A stretch of DNA of 64,000 nt, from NCBI RefSeq assembly GCF_013363975.1, contig NZ_JABWGN010000007.1, positions 62,001-126,000 of the forward strand. Reading direction: 5' to 3'. Below, in pieces: positions 7,834-15,552 of the stretch. The notes beneath the pieces were generated by a model that ran no database searches, had not been told where the DNA came from, and saw nothing but the letters and a program-made list of their open reading frames with translations. Every line of letters begins with the position of its first letter. Position 1 is the stretch's first letter. Origin of the DNA: Nonomuraea montanisoli. GTDB lineage: Bacteria > Actinomycetota > Actinomycetes > Streptosporangiales > Streptosporangiaceae. The position numbers were made by a program, and so were the translations under genes.

Positions 7834-8787
7834 ATGGGGATGGGCTACCCGAGCGTTGACCGGCGCAGGCTGCTCGCCGCCGCCGCCCTGGGCCGCGAGG
7901 CCGGAGTGCCGGGACCCGCCCCCGGCGACGGCGATCCCGTCCGCGCGGTCACGGGCGAGATCCGCGACATCAGCCCGCACCTCGTCGTCGTCGAGACCCC
8001 CGACGACCAGGAGGAGCGCCTGGTCATCACCCCCTCGGCCACTGCCTGGAACGGCGACGACACCGCCCCGGCCGACCTGTCCGTCGGGGCCAGGGTGATC
8101 ATCCGGGCGCTGCACGAGGGCAAGGTCGCCGATCGGATCTGGGCCGGCATCACCCGCATCACCGGGACGATCCTGTCCGTACAGGGACGCGCCGACCTGT
8201 CCGTCGAGCTCGCCTGCGGCCCGCACCGGGGCCGCCGCACCATCACCGTCCCCCGCAGCGCCGCCGGTCGGCTCCAGGTGCGTCACCCGCGGCTGGAGCC
8301 CGGCTACCTGCTCGACGCGATCGGCGTACGGCGCGACGGCGGCTGCCTGGCGCTGCTGCCCGCCACCTCGCAGCCCCCGTACCCGGCCCGCGCGGTCCCG
8401 CCCGCGCCGCCCGCGTACGCCGGCACCCAGCAGCGCGTCTCCGGCACCGTCACCTGGTCCGACGCGTTCGACGAGGGGGAGCGGGGCCTGGCGTACCCGA
8501 TGGTGGAGCGTTCCGACGCGGGCTGCCCCGAGGCGGAGGTGTCCTGCGTCGGCCTGCCGTACCTCGCGATGGGCTCGCTGGTGCAGGTGCACAACCAGTG
8601 CGCCGGGCGCTCGGCCAACGTGCCGATCGTCGCCTGCGGTTGCGTGGCCGGCCGGTTCTGCGACCGTTGCGTGGAATGCGGGACGTCGCCGCGCGGGCGC
8701 GTCGCCGAGCTGTCACCCTCGACGTTCGTGGAGCTCGGCGGCGAACTGGTCAAAGGGTGCTTCAACGCTCAGATCGGATTGGGGTGA
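7834..8787 (+). CDS. Cys-rich protein with DUF5666-like beta domains and a C-terminal DPBB (RlpA/expansin-like) domain
   Basis: A 317-residue protein. Residues ~37-165 look like two small beta-barrel repeats of DUF5666 type (VTGEIRDISPHLVVVET ... DLSVGARVIIRAL; ITGTILSVQGRADL). After a Pro-rich linker (~190-205), residues 215-315 resemble a double-psi beta-barrel: the GLAYPMVERSD start, the MGSLVQVHNQCAGRSANVPIVACG strand pair and the ELSPSTFVELGGELVKG ending. This domain holds nine cysteines, including CGC, CDRC and CVEC. The N-terminus is RRR plus Ala/Leu-rich and might be a weak Tat/Sec signal. It is translationally coupled to the MauE-like gene. The fold calls are by eye. Confidence 0.65.
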   Translation: MGMGYPSVDRRRLLAAAALGREAGVPGPAPGDGDPVRAVTGEIRDISPHLVVVETPDDQEERLVITPSATAWNGDDTAPADLSVGARVIIRALHEGKVADRIWAGITRITGTILSVQGRADLSVELACGPHRGRRTITVPRSAAGRLQVRHPRLEPGYLLDAIGVRRDGGCLALLPATSQPPYPARAVPPAPPAYAGTQQRVSGTVTWSDAFDEGERGLAYPMVERSDAGCPEAEVSCVGLPYLAMGSLVQVHNQCAGRSANVPIVACGCVAGRFCDRCVECGTSPRGRVAELSPSTFVELGGELVKGCFNAQIGLG

Positions 8788-9584
8788 CGCTCGTGCTGGC
8801 ATCGCAGCAGCCGGCGCTGATCGTGCTGCTCGTCCTCGGGACGGTGGCCAAGGTGATCACGGTGCGCTCCGGAGGGGAGCCGGGTGCGCTGTCGCGGCTC
8901 GGGCCGGCCGTGCTCGTGCCGGGTCGCATGCAGGCCCCCGCGCTCGTCGTCTGCGCCGTGGGCGAGCTGGTGCTCGCCTCCGGGCTCCTGCTCACCACCC
9001 ATCCGATCTTCCGCTGGGGGACGGTGACGTTCTTCACGCTGTCCACGTACGTACTGCTGGAGCTGCGCAGACGCCGGCCCGACGCGGGATGCGGCTGCTT
9101 CGGTGAGGTCAGCGCGGCCCCCGTGGGGCTGCGTTCGATCGCGCGGACGGTGACGCTCACCGGCATGGCGGTCATGACGGTGTGGGCTGAGACGCCCGGA
9201 TGGCCGGAGTTCGTCCGGCCGTCCTGGTACACCCTCGCCGGTGTCGCCTTGCTCGTCGCGCTGTCGCCGGAGCTGGAGGAGATGGTGGACCGGGTGCGCT
9301 ACCGCGCTCCGTGCGAGCGGCGCAGGGCTCCCGCCGAGAGCGTCACGCTGTCACGGCTCAGGAGCAGTGGTACGTGGCGCGCCCACCAGGCCGAGCTGGC
9401 CGCGGCCGAGCCGTACGACAGCTGGCGCGAGCTGTGCTGGCGCTTCTTCGCCTTCGACGGCCAGGGGAATCGGGACGTGGTCTTCGCGGTGTACCTCAGC
9501 GGGCGCCGGCCGGTGGTGCGGGCGGCCGTGGTCGACCGGCAGGACAGCGGCTCGATGCCGGAATATACCCCTGTATCGGCCTGA
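8784..9584 (+). CDS. MauE/DoxX-like redox-associated membrane protein
   Basis: A 266-residue membrane protein. The GTG start overlaps the stop of the DPBB gene (GTGA). The first ~155 residues hold four predicted membrane segments (ALIVLLVLGTVAKVI; APALVVCAVGELVLASGLLL; TVTFFTLSTYVLLEL; ARTVTLTGMAVMTVW) with the MauE-type loop motif CGCFGEV near residue 105. The C-terminal ~100 residues are a soluble, unrecognised domain. MauE proteins help form or maintain disulfides in exported partners (methylamine dehydrogenase maturation). A Cys-rich partner directly upstream fits such a job. That is inference from context; the membrane topology and CGCFG motif are seen directly. Confidence 0.75.
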   Translation: MTLVLASQQPALIVLLVLGTVAKVITVRSGGEPGALSRLGPAVLVPGRMQAPALVVCAVGELVLASGLLLTTHPIFRWGTVTFFTLSTYVLLELRRRRPDAGCGCFGEVSAAPVGLRSIARTVTLTGMAVMTVWAETPGWPEFVRPSWYTLAGVALLVALSPELEEMVDRVRYRAPCERRRAPAESVTLSRLRSSGTWRAHQAELAAAEPYDSWRELCWRFFAFDGQGNRDVVFAVYLSGRRPVVRAAVVDRQDSGSMPEYTPVSA

Positions 9585-9628
9585 CGCTAGACAGCCGTAG
9601 ATTTTCCACGACGGCATGCTCGATGTAG

Positions 9629-9672
9629 CTCTATTGGGCTGTCTAGCTTCCCCACTAGACAGCCCAATAGAG
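9629..9672. terminator. bidirectional terminator with 18-bp perfect stem
   Basis: Arms ctctattgggctgtctag (9629-9646) and its exact complement (9655-9672) enclose an eight-base loop. It lies between two convergent genes, the MauE-like gene and the AAA ATPase gene, and can stop transcription from both sides. A ten-base piece of the right arm (ctagacagcc) occurs a third time at 9587-9596, just after the MauE-like stop. Confidence 0.8.
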
Positions 9673-9687
9673 GATTAGGGGTGCCGC

Positions 9688-10869
9688 TCAGATCGGCTGG
9701 GCCCGCAGGAACCTCCCGAAATGCGGCACGGTGAACGCGATCAGCCCGCGCTCGGCGCTGTAGATCAGGCCCTTCTTGATGAGGCTGTCGCGCGCCGGCG
9801 ACAGGCTGGACGGCTTGCGGCCGAGGGCGTCGGCGACCTCGGCGGTGGGGACCGGCTCGTCGCCGATCTGCGCCATGGCGTGCATGTAGTCGCGCTCGGC
9901 CGGAGTCGCCCGCTCGTAACGGCTGCCGAAGAAGCCGACCGCGAGCTCCTCCTCGGCCTCCGGGGCCGACACCCGCACGTCCTCCACCGTGATGGGGCTG
10001 CGCGGCGCGAGGTCCCAGGCCACCTTGCCGTACGCCTGGACGAAGTAGGGGTAGCCGTCGGCCGCCTCGTAGAGCGCGTCGAGGGCGTCCTGGGTGAACT
10101 CGACGTCCTCCTCGCGGGCCGGCAGGATCAGCGCCAGGTCGGCGGCCTCCCGGTCGAGCCGGTCGATGCGGGCGTAGCGGAACAGCCGCTCGGAGTAGCT
10201 CTTGCTGGCCGACAGCACGCTCGGCAGGTGCGGCAGCCCGGCGCCGACCACGATGAGCGGGCCGCCCGACTGCGACAGCTCGTGGCAGGCGGCGCACAGC
10301 GCCGAGACGTCGGCCGCCGGCACGTCCTGCATCTCGTCGATGAACAGCGCGATGCCGACGCCGAGGTCGGTGGCCACGCTCGCCGCGTCGACGAACAGCT
10401 CCGTCAGGTCGATCTCCAGGTCGCCGGAGTCGGCGCGGCCGCGGCTGGCCGGCACCTCGATGCCGGGCGACCAGTGGGAGGTGCCCTTGGCCGCGGCCGG
10501 GTCGCGCATCGCGAACGCCTTCAGCACACTGAGGAAGTCCTCGATGCGCTCCGGCGCGCGGTGGCGGGGGGCCAGCTCGCGGATCGCCATGTGCAGGGCG
10601 GCGGCGACGGGACGGCGGATCGACTGGTCGGGCCGGGCCTCGATCTTGCCCGTGCCCCACAGCCGCTGCATCGCCATGGACTTGAAGGTGTTGAGCAGGA
10701 CGGTCTTGCCGACGCCGCGCAGCCCGGTGACGACCATGCTGCGCTCGGGCCGGCCACGGGCCACCCGCTCCAGCACGACCTCGAACTGCTGGAGTTCACG
10801 GTCACGGCCGGCGAGCTCGGGGGGACGCTGCCCGGCTCCGGGGGCGTAGGGATTGCGCACAGGGTCCAC
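9688..10869 (-). CDS. AAA ATPase with C-terminal winged helix (Orc/STAND-like)
   Basis: A protein of about 393 residues with Walker A GLRGVGKTVLL near residue 48, Walker B ALFIDEMQD near 175, and an arginine/sensor region further on. The C-terminal ~90 residues resemble a winged helix (AEVADALGRKPSSLSPARDSLIKKGLI). The opening GRDRELQQFEVVLERVARGR is typical of this ATP-binding family. The GTG at 10867-10869 is preferred over an ATG 32 codons upstream because the added N-terminus is a basic low-complexity stretch. It stands alone, so no pathway can be assigned. Similar proteins act as archaeal-type ATPases or regulatory switches. Confidence 0.8.
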   Translation of the reverse strand: MDPVRNPYAPGAGQRPPELAGRDRELQQFEVVLERVARGRPERSMVVTGLRGVGKTVLLNTFKSMAMQRLWGTGKIEARPDQSIRRPVAAALHMAIRELAPRHRAPERIEDFLSVLKAFAMRDPAAAKGTSHWSPGIEVPASRGRADSGDLEIDLTELFVDAASVATDLGVGIALFIDEMQDVPAADVSALCAACHELSQSGGPLIVVGAGLPHLPSVLSASKSYSERLFRYARIDRLDREAADLALILPAREEDVEFTQDALDALYEAADGYPYFVQAYGKVAWDLAPRSPITVEDVRVSAPEAEEELAVGFFGSRYERATPAERDYMHAMAQIGDEPVPTAEVADALGRKPSSLSPARDSLIKKGLIYSAERGLIAFTVPHFGRFLRAQPI

Positions 10870-11165
10870 GCTCTCGGACTTTATTGCCGGATATAGCGGC
10901 CGTCGTAGATTTGCGCAGAAAGCCGTACGGCGTGTCCGAGTGCGGGCCGTCGCCGTCGCGGTCATCCGGACACACCCCTCTCACCTGGCCGAACCCATGT
11001 TCGATTCGACACCCAGAACTGTAGCGCGGACTCGAACACCCATGCGACGATTTCGGGTAAAGATCTTCGCAACAGATCCGCCGCCCGGGGGGCGAGCCGG
11101 GCGTTCGGCCCGTACCGGCGGCTCGACTTGGCAGCCGTCCCGCCAGCGCAATAGCGTTCAGGCCC

Positions 11166-11624
11166 ATGCGGACCTTCGCGAACGTACAGGAGCTCAAGTC
11201 GGCCGTCGGCGAGACGTTCGGCCCGACCGAGTGGCGCACGATCACCCAGGAGCAGGTCAACCTGTTCGCCGACGCCACCGACGACCACCAGTGGATCCAC
11301 GTCGACGTGGAGCGCGCGAAGGAGGGACCGTTCGGCGGCACCATCGCCCACGGCTACCTCAGCCTGTCGCTGCTGCCGTCGTTCATGATGGAGCTGGTCA
11401 AGGTCGAGGGCATCGCCATGGGCGTCAACTACGGCCTGAACAAGGTCCGCTTCCCCCGGCCGGTGCCGGTGGGCGCGCGGGTCAGGGCGGCGGGCGAGCT
11501 GACCGACGTCAAGGGCACGCCGGCCGGCTACCTGTCCAACCTCAAGATGACGATCGAGGTCGAGGGCGAGAGGCGCCCCGCCTGCATCGCCGAGACGCTC
11601 AGCCTGTACGTCCCCGCCGAGTAG
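11166..11624 (+). CDS. MaoC family dehydratase (R-specific enoyl-CoA hydratase-like)
   Basis: A 152-residue hot-dog fold protein. The MaoC signature is complete: DATDDHQWIHVDVERAKEGPF, then GGTIAHGYLSLSLLPSF, with the catalytic Asp and His of the hydratase motif around residues 36-43. The length is typical of single-domain MaoC hydratases, which hydrate 2-enoyl-CoA to R-3-hydroxyacyl-CoA. TAGCGT eight bases upstream of the ATG may be a -10 box for a leaderless mRNA. No fatty-acid genes are adjacent, so the exact substrate is open. Confidence 0.93.
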   Translation: MRTFANVQELKSAVGETFGPTEWRTITQEQVNLFADATDDHQWIHVDVERAKEGPFGGTIAHGYLSLSLLPSFMMELVKVEGIAMGVNYGLNKVRFPRPVPVGARVRAAGELTDVKGTPAGYLSNLKMTIEVEGERRPACIAETLSLYVPAE

Positions 11625-11642
11625 CCCCCGCTGTCACCTGAA

Positions 11643-11912
11643 TCATCTTAGGGACAGCACGATCGCGACGGATGCCGCCACCGCCAGCAGTCCCAGGTAG
11701 GCCAGCACGAGCCGGGTGTCCCGCAGCAGGCACTTGCTGCGGGTCAGCCCGGCACGCCGAGCCTTCCAGTACCCCGCGAATCCCAGCCCGGCGAACCCCA
11801 GCACCGCCCACGGCCCGAGCAGCCACGCCAGCAGCGCGATCGTCGCGTACACGCACAGCCGCAGCGGATCGTACGGCCCGGCCTTCACGTCGCCCTTCGC
11901 GTCGCCCTTCAT
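11643..11912 (-). CDS. small two-helix membrane protein, last gene of the Tes/Lgt-like operon
   Basis: An 89-residue protein with a charged N-terminus (MKGDAKGDVKAG) and two or three hydrophobic helices (LRLCVYATIALLAWLLGPWAVL ... FAGYWKARRAGL; LVLAYLGLLAVAASVAIVLSL). Its ATG overlaps the radical SAM stop by ATGA, so it is coupled to it. The segment between helices, RxGLTRSKCLLRDTRL, is conserved-looking but not recognised. It could anchor or assist the radical SAM enzyme at the membrane; this is inference from coupling only. Confidence 0.75.
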   Translation of the reverse strand: MKGDAKGDVKAGPYDPLRLCVYATIALLAWLLGPWAVLGFAGLGFAGYWKARRAGLTRSKCLLRDTRLVLAYLGLLAVAASVAIVLSLR

Positions 11913-13462
11913 GTGACGATCTCCAGCGGGAGCCGCGTCCGGGGCTCCGACGCCACCGCCGACAGCCGCTGCGCCGAGAGCTGCGGCCACGCCTGCACCG
12001 CGCAGAACGGCGCGCACTGGTCCTGCTCGGCCCGCGTGCCCACGTGGACGCAGCACTGCGTGAGCCGTTCCTCGATCATCGTCGAGATGTCCATGAACGG
12101 CTTGACCGTGATCCGGACCACCCGCTCGCCCAGCATCCGGCGCAGCTTCGCGCGCCGCCCCGGCAGCGCCGACGAGGCCAGCGTGAGCAGCGTGGACACG
12201 CCGAGGTCGCAGTTCTCGCAGATGTCGCGCCACAGGTCGCCGATCTGCGGGTGCGACAGCGAGGACTGCTCCGACAGCAGTCCCAGCAGTGACTCCTGTA
12301 CGGCCATCCGCAGCTCGCGCGGGATGTCGCTGTCGGCGATCCGGTTGGAGACCAGGCCCAGGTTGGCCTTCAGCCGGTCGTGGCCCATCAGCGCCACCAG
12401 CGACCGCCACTGCCGCGAGTCGTCGCGGATCAGGTAGCCGACCGAGCAGCAGTGGGGGTGGGAGCAGGGCAGCGCGGTCAGGTCGCGCCAGGTCACCAGC
12501 CCGCCGGTCTGCGGTCCGAGCCGGCTGAGCACGCCGGTGTGGGTGAGCCGGTCCATCGGGTCGATCCGCGCCGAGCGGCCCGAGCCGAACTGCGGCTGCA
12601 GCGACACGCCGCCCACGAACGGCGTGTCGAGCGCCACCCGTACGACGTCGCCGATCTCGCCGTCGTTGACGCCGAGCGCCGCCGTCATCACCAGCGTGGT
12701 GAAGATCTCCCGCTCCGACAGCCGTCGTACGGCCTGCTCCTTGAGCCGCCGCAGGTCGCCGCCCCGGTGGTGCCGCGACGCCTCGGCCGAGCTGCCGTCG
12801 TACTGGAGGTAGACCTCCACCCGCTCGCGGTGCTCGCTGAGCAGGTCGAGCAGGTCGTCGTCGCGGGCGATGAGGACGCCGTTGGTGTTGATCAGGATGC
12901 GCGTGACCGGCCGTTGCGTGAGCTCGCGCAGCAGCAGCGGGAGCTCCGGGTGCAGGGTCGGCTCGCCGCCGCTCAGCATGAGCACGTCCAGCCGGCCGTT
13001 CTCGCGGGCCAGCCGCTGGTCGACGTTGGCGAGGACGTCGGCGACCGGGACGATCCCGCTCAGGTCGGGCGAGCTGTCGGCGAAGCAGGTCGGGCAGCGC
13101 AGGTTGCACGCCTCGGCGATGTCCTCCAGCAGGATGCAGGTGTGCTGCGTCTGCATCTCCGGCAGCCCCTGGAGGTACGCGGCGGGGACGGACGCGAAGT
13201 TGCCCGACACGTCCGGGATGTGCTGCTTGGTGGGAGCGGTCCACTCCTCCAGGTACTCCAGGATCTCCGGGTCCTCGTCGTACAGCGTCCGGACCAGGCC
13301 GTGCTCACGGCACCCGCGCTCCAGCCAGACCCGGCCGTCGCGCACCGCCAGGTAGCCGCTGAGCCGCTCGACACGTTCCAGGTCGCGGCCGTGGCAGTGC
13401 GGGCAGAACGCGTTGACGTACCTGAGGATGCGGTCGCCCCGCAGTCCCATTCCTGGGCTCAT
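11909..13462 (-). CDS. radical SAM protein of the tetraether-lipid-synthase (Tes) type
   Basis: A 517-residue protein. The N-terminus has a small Cys motif (FCPHCHG ~20) plus GCREHGL, as in the rubredoxin-like domain of Tes. The radical SAM cluster motif is CNLRCPTCFAD (~118), followed by SGGEPTLHPEL and INTNG. Further Cys pairs come later: PCSHPHCCSVGYL (~330), ICENC (~415), and the C-terminal CCVHVG...CAPFC (~470-486). These match the auxiliary-cluster pattern of Tes-like enzymes. Archaeal Tes joins lipid tails by C-C bonds; the bacterial role is open. The ATG start overlaps the Lgt-like stop by ATGA, which fixes it. Family identity is strong; the substrate is inferred. Confidence 0.82.
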   Translation of the reverse strand: MSPGMGLRGDRILRYVNAFCPHCHGRDLERVERLSGYLAVRDGRVWLERGCREHGLVRTLYDEDPEILEYLEEWTAPTKQHIPDVSGNFASVPAAYLQGLPEMQTQHTCILLEDIAEACNLRCPTCFADSSPDLSGIVPVADVLANVDQRLARENGRLDVLMLSGGEPTLHPELPLLLRELTQRPVTRILINTNGVLIARDDDLLDLLSEHRERVEVYLQYDGSSAEASRHHRGGDLRRLKEQAVRRLSEREIFTTLVMTAALGVNDGEIGDVVRVALDTPFVGGVSLQPQFGSGRSARIDPMDRLTHTGVLSRLGPQTGGLVTWRDLTALPCSHPHCCSVGYLIRDDSRQWRSLVALMGHDRLKANLGLVSNRIADSDIPRELRMAVQESLLGLLSEQSSLSHPQIGDLWRDICENCDLGVSTLLTLASSALPGRRAKLRRMLGERVVRITVKPFMDISTMIEERLTQCCVHVGTRAEQDQCAPFCAVQAWPQLSAQRLSAVASEPRTRLPLEIVT

Positions 13463-14202
13463 GCCCGAATCCCCACCTTCCGCCGGAGAAGTGCATCGTA
13501 GTGGCCGCGCCGCCAGCCGTATCCGACGCGTACGGCCAGCAGGATCATCCCCGGGACGAGGAACCACTGCGGGCGCGTCAGCCCGAGCCACACGGTCTCG
13601 TTCGCCCGTGTGAACTCCACGAGGAACCGGAAGGCCGCGTAGCCGGCCAGGTAGAGCGTGAACAGCTCACCCGGCCGCGTCACCCTGCCCCGCGCCCACA
13701 CCAGGGCCCCGTACGCGACGAGATGGAAGATGATCTCGTAGACGAACGACGGGTGCATGGCCTGGCCGGTCAGGCAGCCGGGGCACTCGGGCGTGGTCGG
13801 GGGCGCGTGGACGCCCCACGGCAGGTCGGTGGGCCGCCCGGGGGCCTCGGTCAGGTGGCAGCCGATGCGCCCGACGGCCATGCCCAGCGCCACGGCCGGG
13901 GCGAACACGTCGCCGGTGCGCTCCCGGAGGCCGATGATCCGCTTGGCGGCCAGCACGCCGAGGTACGCCCCGGTCAGGCCGCCCAGGATGCTGCGCGACC
14001 CGTACAGCCAGAGGTTCTCCAGGTTGAGCGTCTCCATCCAGCCGGCCAGGCGCATGCCGATGGCGCCACCGACGAGCGCGCCGGTGACGGCCACGAGCGA
14101 CTGCTCGTTGAGCGCGCCACGGCGGCGGGCCTCCCGTACGAACACGACGGAGGCGACGAGAACGCCGAGCCCGACGAACACCTCGTGCAGCGGTATGGCC
14201 AT
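13459..14202 (-). CDS. Lgt-like membrane enzyme (prolipoprotein diacylglyceryl transferase family)
   Basis: A 247-residue polytopic membrane protein with Lgt hallmarks: GMAVGRIGCHLTE near residue 112 (the conserved Arg is kept; the usual Asn two positions later differs), HPSFVYE near 150, and RFLVEFTRANE near 195. Canonical Lgt moves a diacylglyceryl group from phosphatidylglycerol to a lipobox cysteine. This copy is a divergent paralogue: it sits outside the usual lgt context and in a tight operon with a Tes-like radical SAM enzyme, one base after the stop of the upstream small membrane gene. A lipid substrate is very likely; a protein acceptor is not certain. Confidence 0.82.
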   Translation of the reverse strand: MAIPLHEVFVGLGVLVASVVFVREARRRGALNEQSLVAVTGALVGGAIGMRLAGWMETLNLENLWLYGSRSILGGLTGAYLGVLAAKRIIGLRERTGDVFAPAVALGMAVGRIGCHLTEAPGRPTDLPWGVHAPPTTPECPGCLTGQAMHPSFVYEIIFHLVAYGALVWARGRVTRPGELFTLYLAGYAAFRFLVEFTRANETVWLGLTRPQWFLVPGMILLAVRVGYGWRRGHYDALLRRKVGIRA

Positions 14203-14203
14203 G

Positions 14204-14599
14204 TCAGCCGTACATTCCCGGATTGATGCCCGTGCAGAACCCGGCGGACATGATGGACCACAACGCCCACCCGATCATCAATCCGAGCCCCAGCCCGATC
14301 GTCCACGGCCGCCGCAGGACCAGCAGCACGGCGCCGGCGCCCAGGCCCACGAGCACGAGGATGACGGCGCCGGTGGCGGTCCATGCCGGATTGCCGCCGT
14401 CGTCCATGGCGGCGAAGAGCACGACGAGGACGACCAGGAGGTTGACCGCGCTGTAGAGGGCGAGGCCGGCGAAGGTCATGCCGATGAGGAGGCCGGGGGA
14501 GCTGTCACGCGGCGGCCTGGGAGGCGGCGCCCAGTGGTGCGGGGGTGGCGGCTGGTAGGGCCGCTGCCCGTGAGGTGGTGGGGGCGGCGATTCACTCAT
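14204..14599 (-). CDS. Pro-rich small membrane protein, paralogue 2 of a tandem pair
   Basis: A 131-residue protein: a proline-rich cytoplasmic-looking N-terminus (about 35 residues, PPPPPHG... PPRPP), then three or four hydrophobic helices, ending in GLGLGLMIGWALWSIMSAGFCTGINPGMYG. The C-terminal block is nearly the same as in the next gene upstream (GLGLGLMIGWAL...AGLCTGINPELY), so the two are tandem duplicates. Only one base separates its stop from the Lgt-like start, so they are surely co-translated. The family is not recognised. The conserved Cys in CTGINP near the C-terminus is notable. Confidence 0.75.
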   Translation of the reverse strand: MSESPPPPPHGQRPYQPPPPHHWAPPPRPPRDSSPGLLIGMTFAGLALYSAVNLLVVLVVLFAAMDDGGNPAWTATGAVILVLVGLGAGAVLLVLRRPWTIGLGLGLMIGWALWSIMSAGFCTGINPGMYG

Positions 14600-14645
14600 C
14601 CACGCGCCCCACCGTGACCATGCATCCCTGCATCATGACCGCGCA

Positions 14646-14978
14646 TCACGAATAGAGCTCCGGATTGATCCCGGTGCAAAGCCCGGCGGTCGCGATGGAG
14701 GCCAACGCCCACCCGATCATCAACCCCAGTCCCAGACCGCGCGCCCAGGGCTTCCGCCGCGAGATCAGCAGGGCCCCGCCACCCAACGCCCCGAGGGCCA
14801 GCACCACCGCCCCCACTCCGAACGCGACGCGAGACTGGAACGAGACCACGAGCAGGCCCGCGAACAGGTTGACGACCCAATAGGCGAAGGCTCCCGCGAA
14901 CGCCAGCCCCACCACGAGGCCGGTCTGGCTGGGCGGCTGGCCGGAAGGCCCGGGGGGAGGCGGCGGCGGAGAAGTCAC
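14646..14978 (-). CDS. Pro-rich small membrane protein, paralogue 1; first gene of the operon
   Basis: About 110 residues, starting at a GTG (MTSPPPPPPGPSG), with an alternative GTG eight codons upstream. The layout is the same as its downstream twin: short Pro-rich head, hydrophobic helices (LVVGLAFAGAFAYWVVNLFAG; VGAVVLALGALGGGALL), an RRKPW junction, and the shared ending GLGLGLMIGWAL...CTGINP. It lies 46 bases before the twin. It appears to open the five-gene operon that continues with the Lgt-like, Tes-like and small membrane genes. Function unknown; a membrane scaffold is one possibility. Confidence 0.68.
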   Translation of the reverse strand: MTSPPPPPPGPSGQPPSQTGLVVGLAFAGAFAYWVVNLFAGLLVVSFQSRVAFGVGAVVLALGALGGGALLISRRKPWARGLGLGLMIGWALASIATAGLCTGINPELYS

Positions 14979-15101
14979 GACGGCCAGCCTACGGGCCACC
15001 ACCGAAGTTGAGTAAGCCCGATCCCCGCAGGCGACGGACAGCAGGCTCTTTCCGGCGCGATCTGGTCAATACACGGCGGACGGCAGGAGGGAGAGGGCGT
15101 C

Positions 15102-15539
15102 ATGAACTCGCCCCCGCCCCAAGAGCCTCACCAGCAGCCCGAAGCAGCCCGAAGCAGCCCGAAGCAGCACGATGCAGCCGAGCAGCAGAAGCACCAGAAG
15201 CGGGTGCTGAAGCGGGTGCTGAAGCGGGCGCTGAAGCGGGCGCTGATGCAGGCGCCGACCATCCACCCCCTACTCGCCCCGCTCAGCGCTCTCCTCGGCC
15301 GCTGGACCGCCCAAATCCACCTCCCCGGCCTTGACCCCGCCTGGACGGAGTTCGCCCGGACCGAGGACGGCCTGTTCCTGCGCCAGCACTCCGACACAGG
15401 CGAAATCCCGGAAATCACACCTGGACCAGCGGATCAAAGCGTGACCGCCTGGACCAGACGACCAAGCGGGACGGGCTTGAACAGGCGGTCAGGTCCGATG
15501 AATGGAAGGAACAAGGAGGGTTGTCCCCTCGACCGATGA
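15102..15539 (+). pseudogene. fragment of a nitrobindin/DUF1579-like beta-barrel gene fused to a repeat
   Basis: The open frame has a Gln-rich head and four in-frame copies of a four-residue repeat (KRVL, KRVL, KRAL, KRAL; nucleotide tandem repeat 15198-15249). It is followed by HPLLAPLSALLGRWTAQ and WTEFARTEDGLFLRQHSDTGEIPE, which resemble the start of a lipocalin-like heme/ligand-binding protein. The match stops there, and the remaining ~40 residues look like noise. A full protein would be 150-200 residues, so this is probably a truncated gene. It could still be a short expressed protein. Confidence 0.4.
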
Positions 15540-15552
15540 AGGCGCCGGCGCG

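Noticed and set aside
9629..9672. 18-bp inverted repeat as a transposon end or operator
   Set aside because: It lies exactly between convergent gene ends with a short loop, and no transposase is near, so a terminator explains it best.
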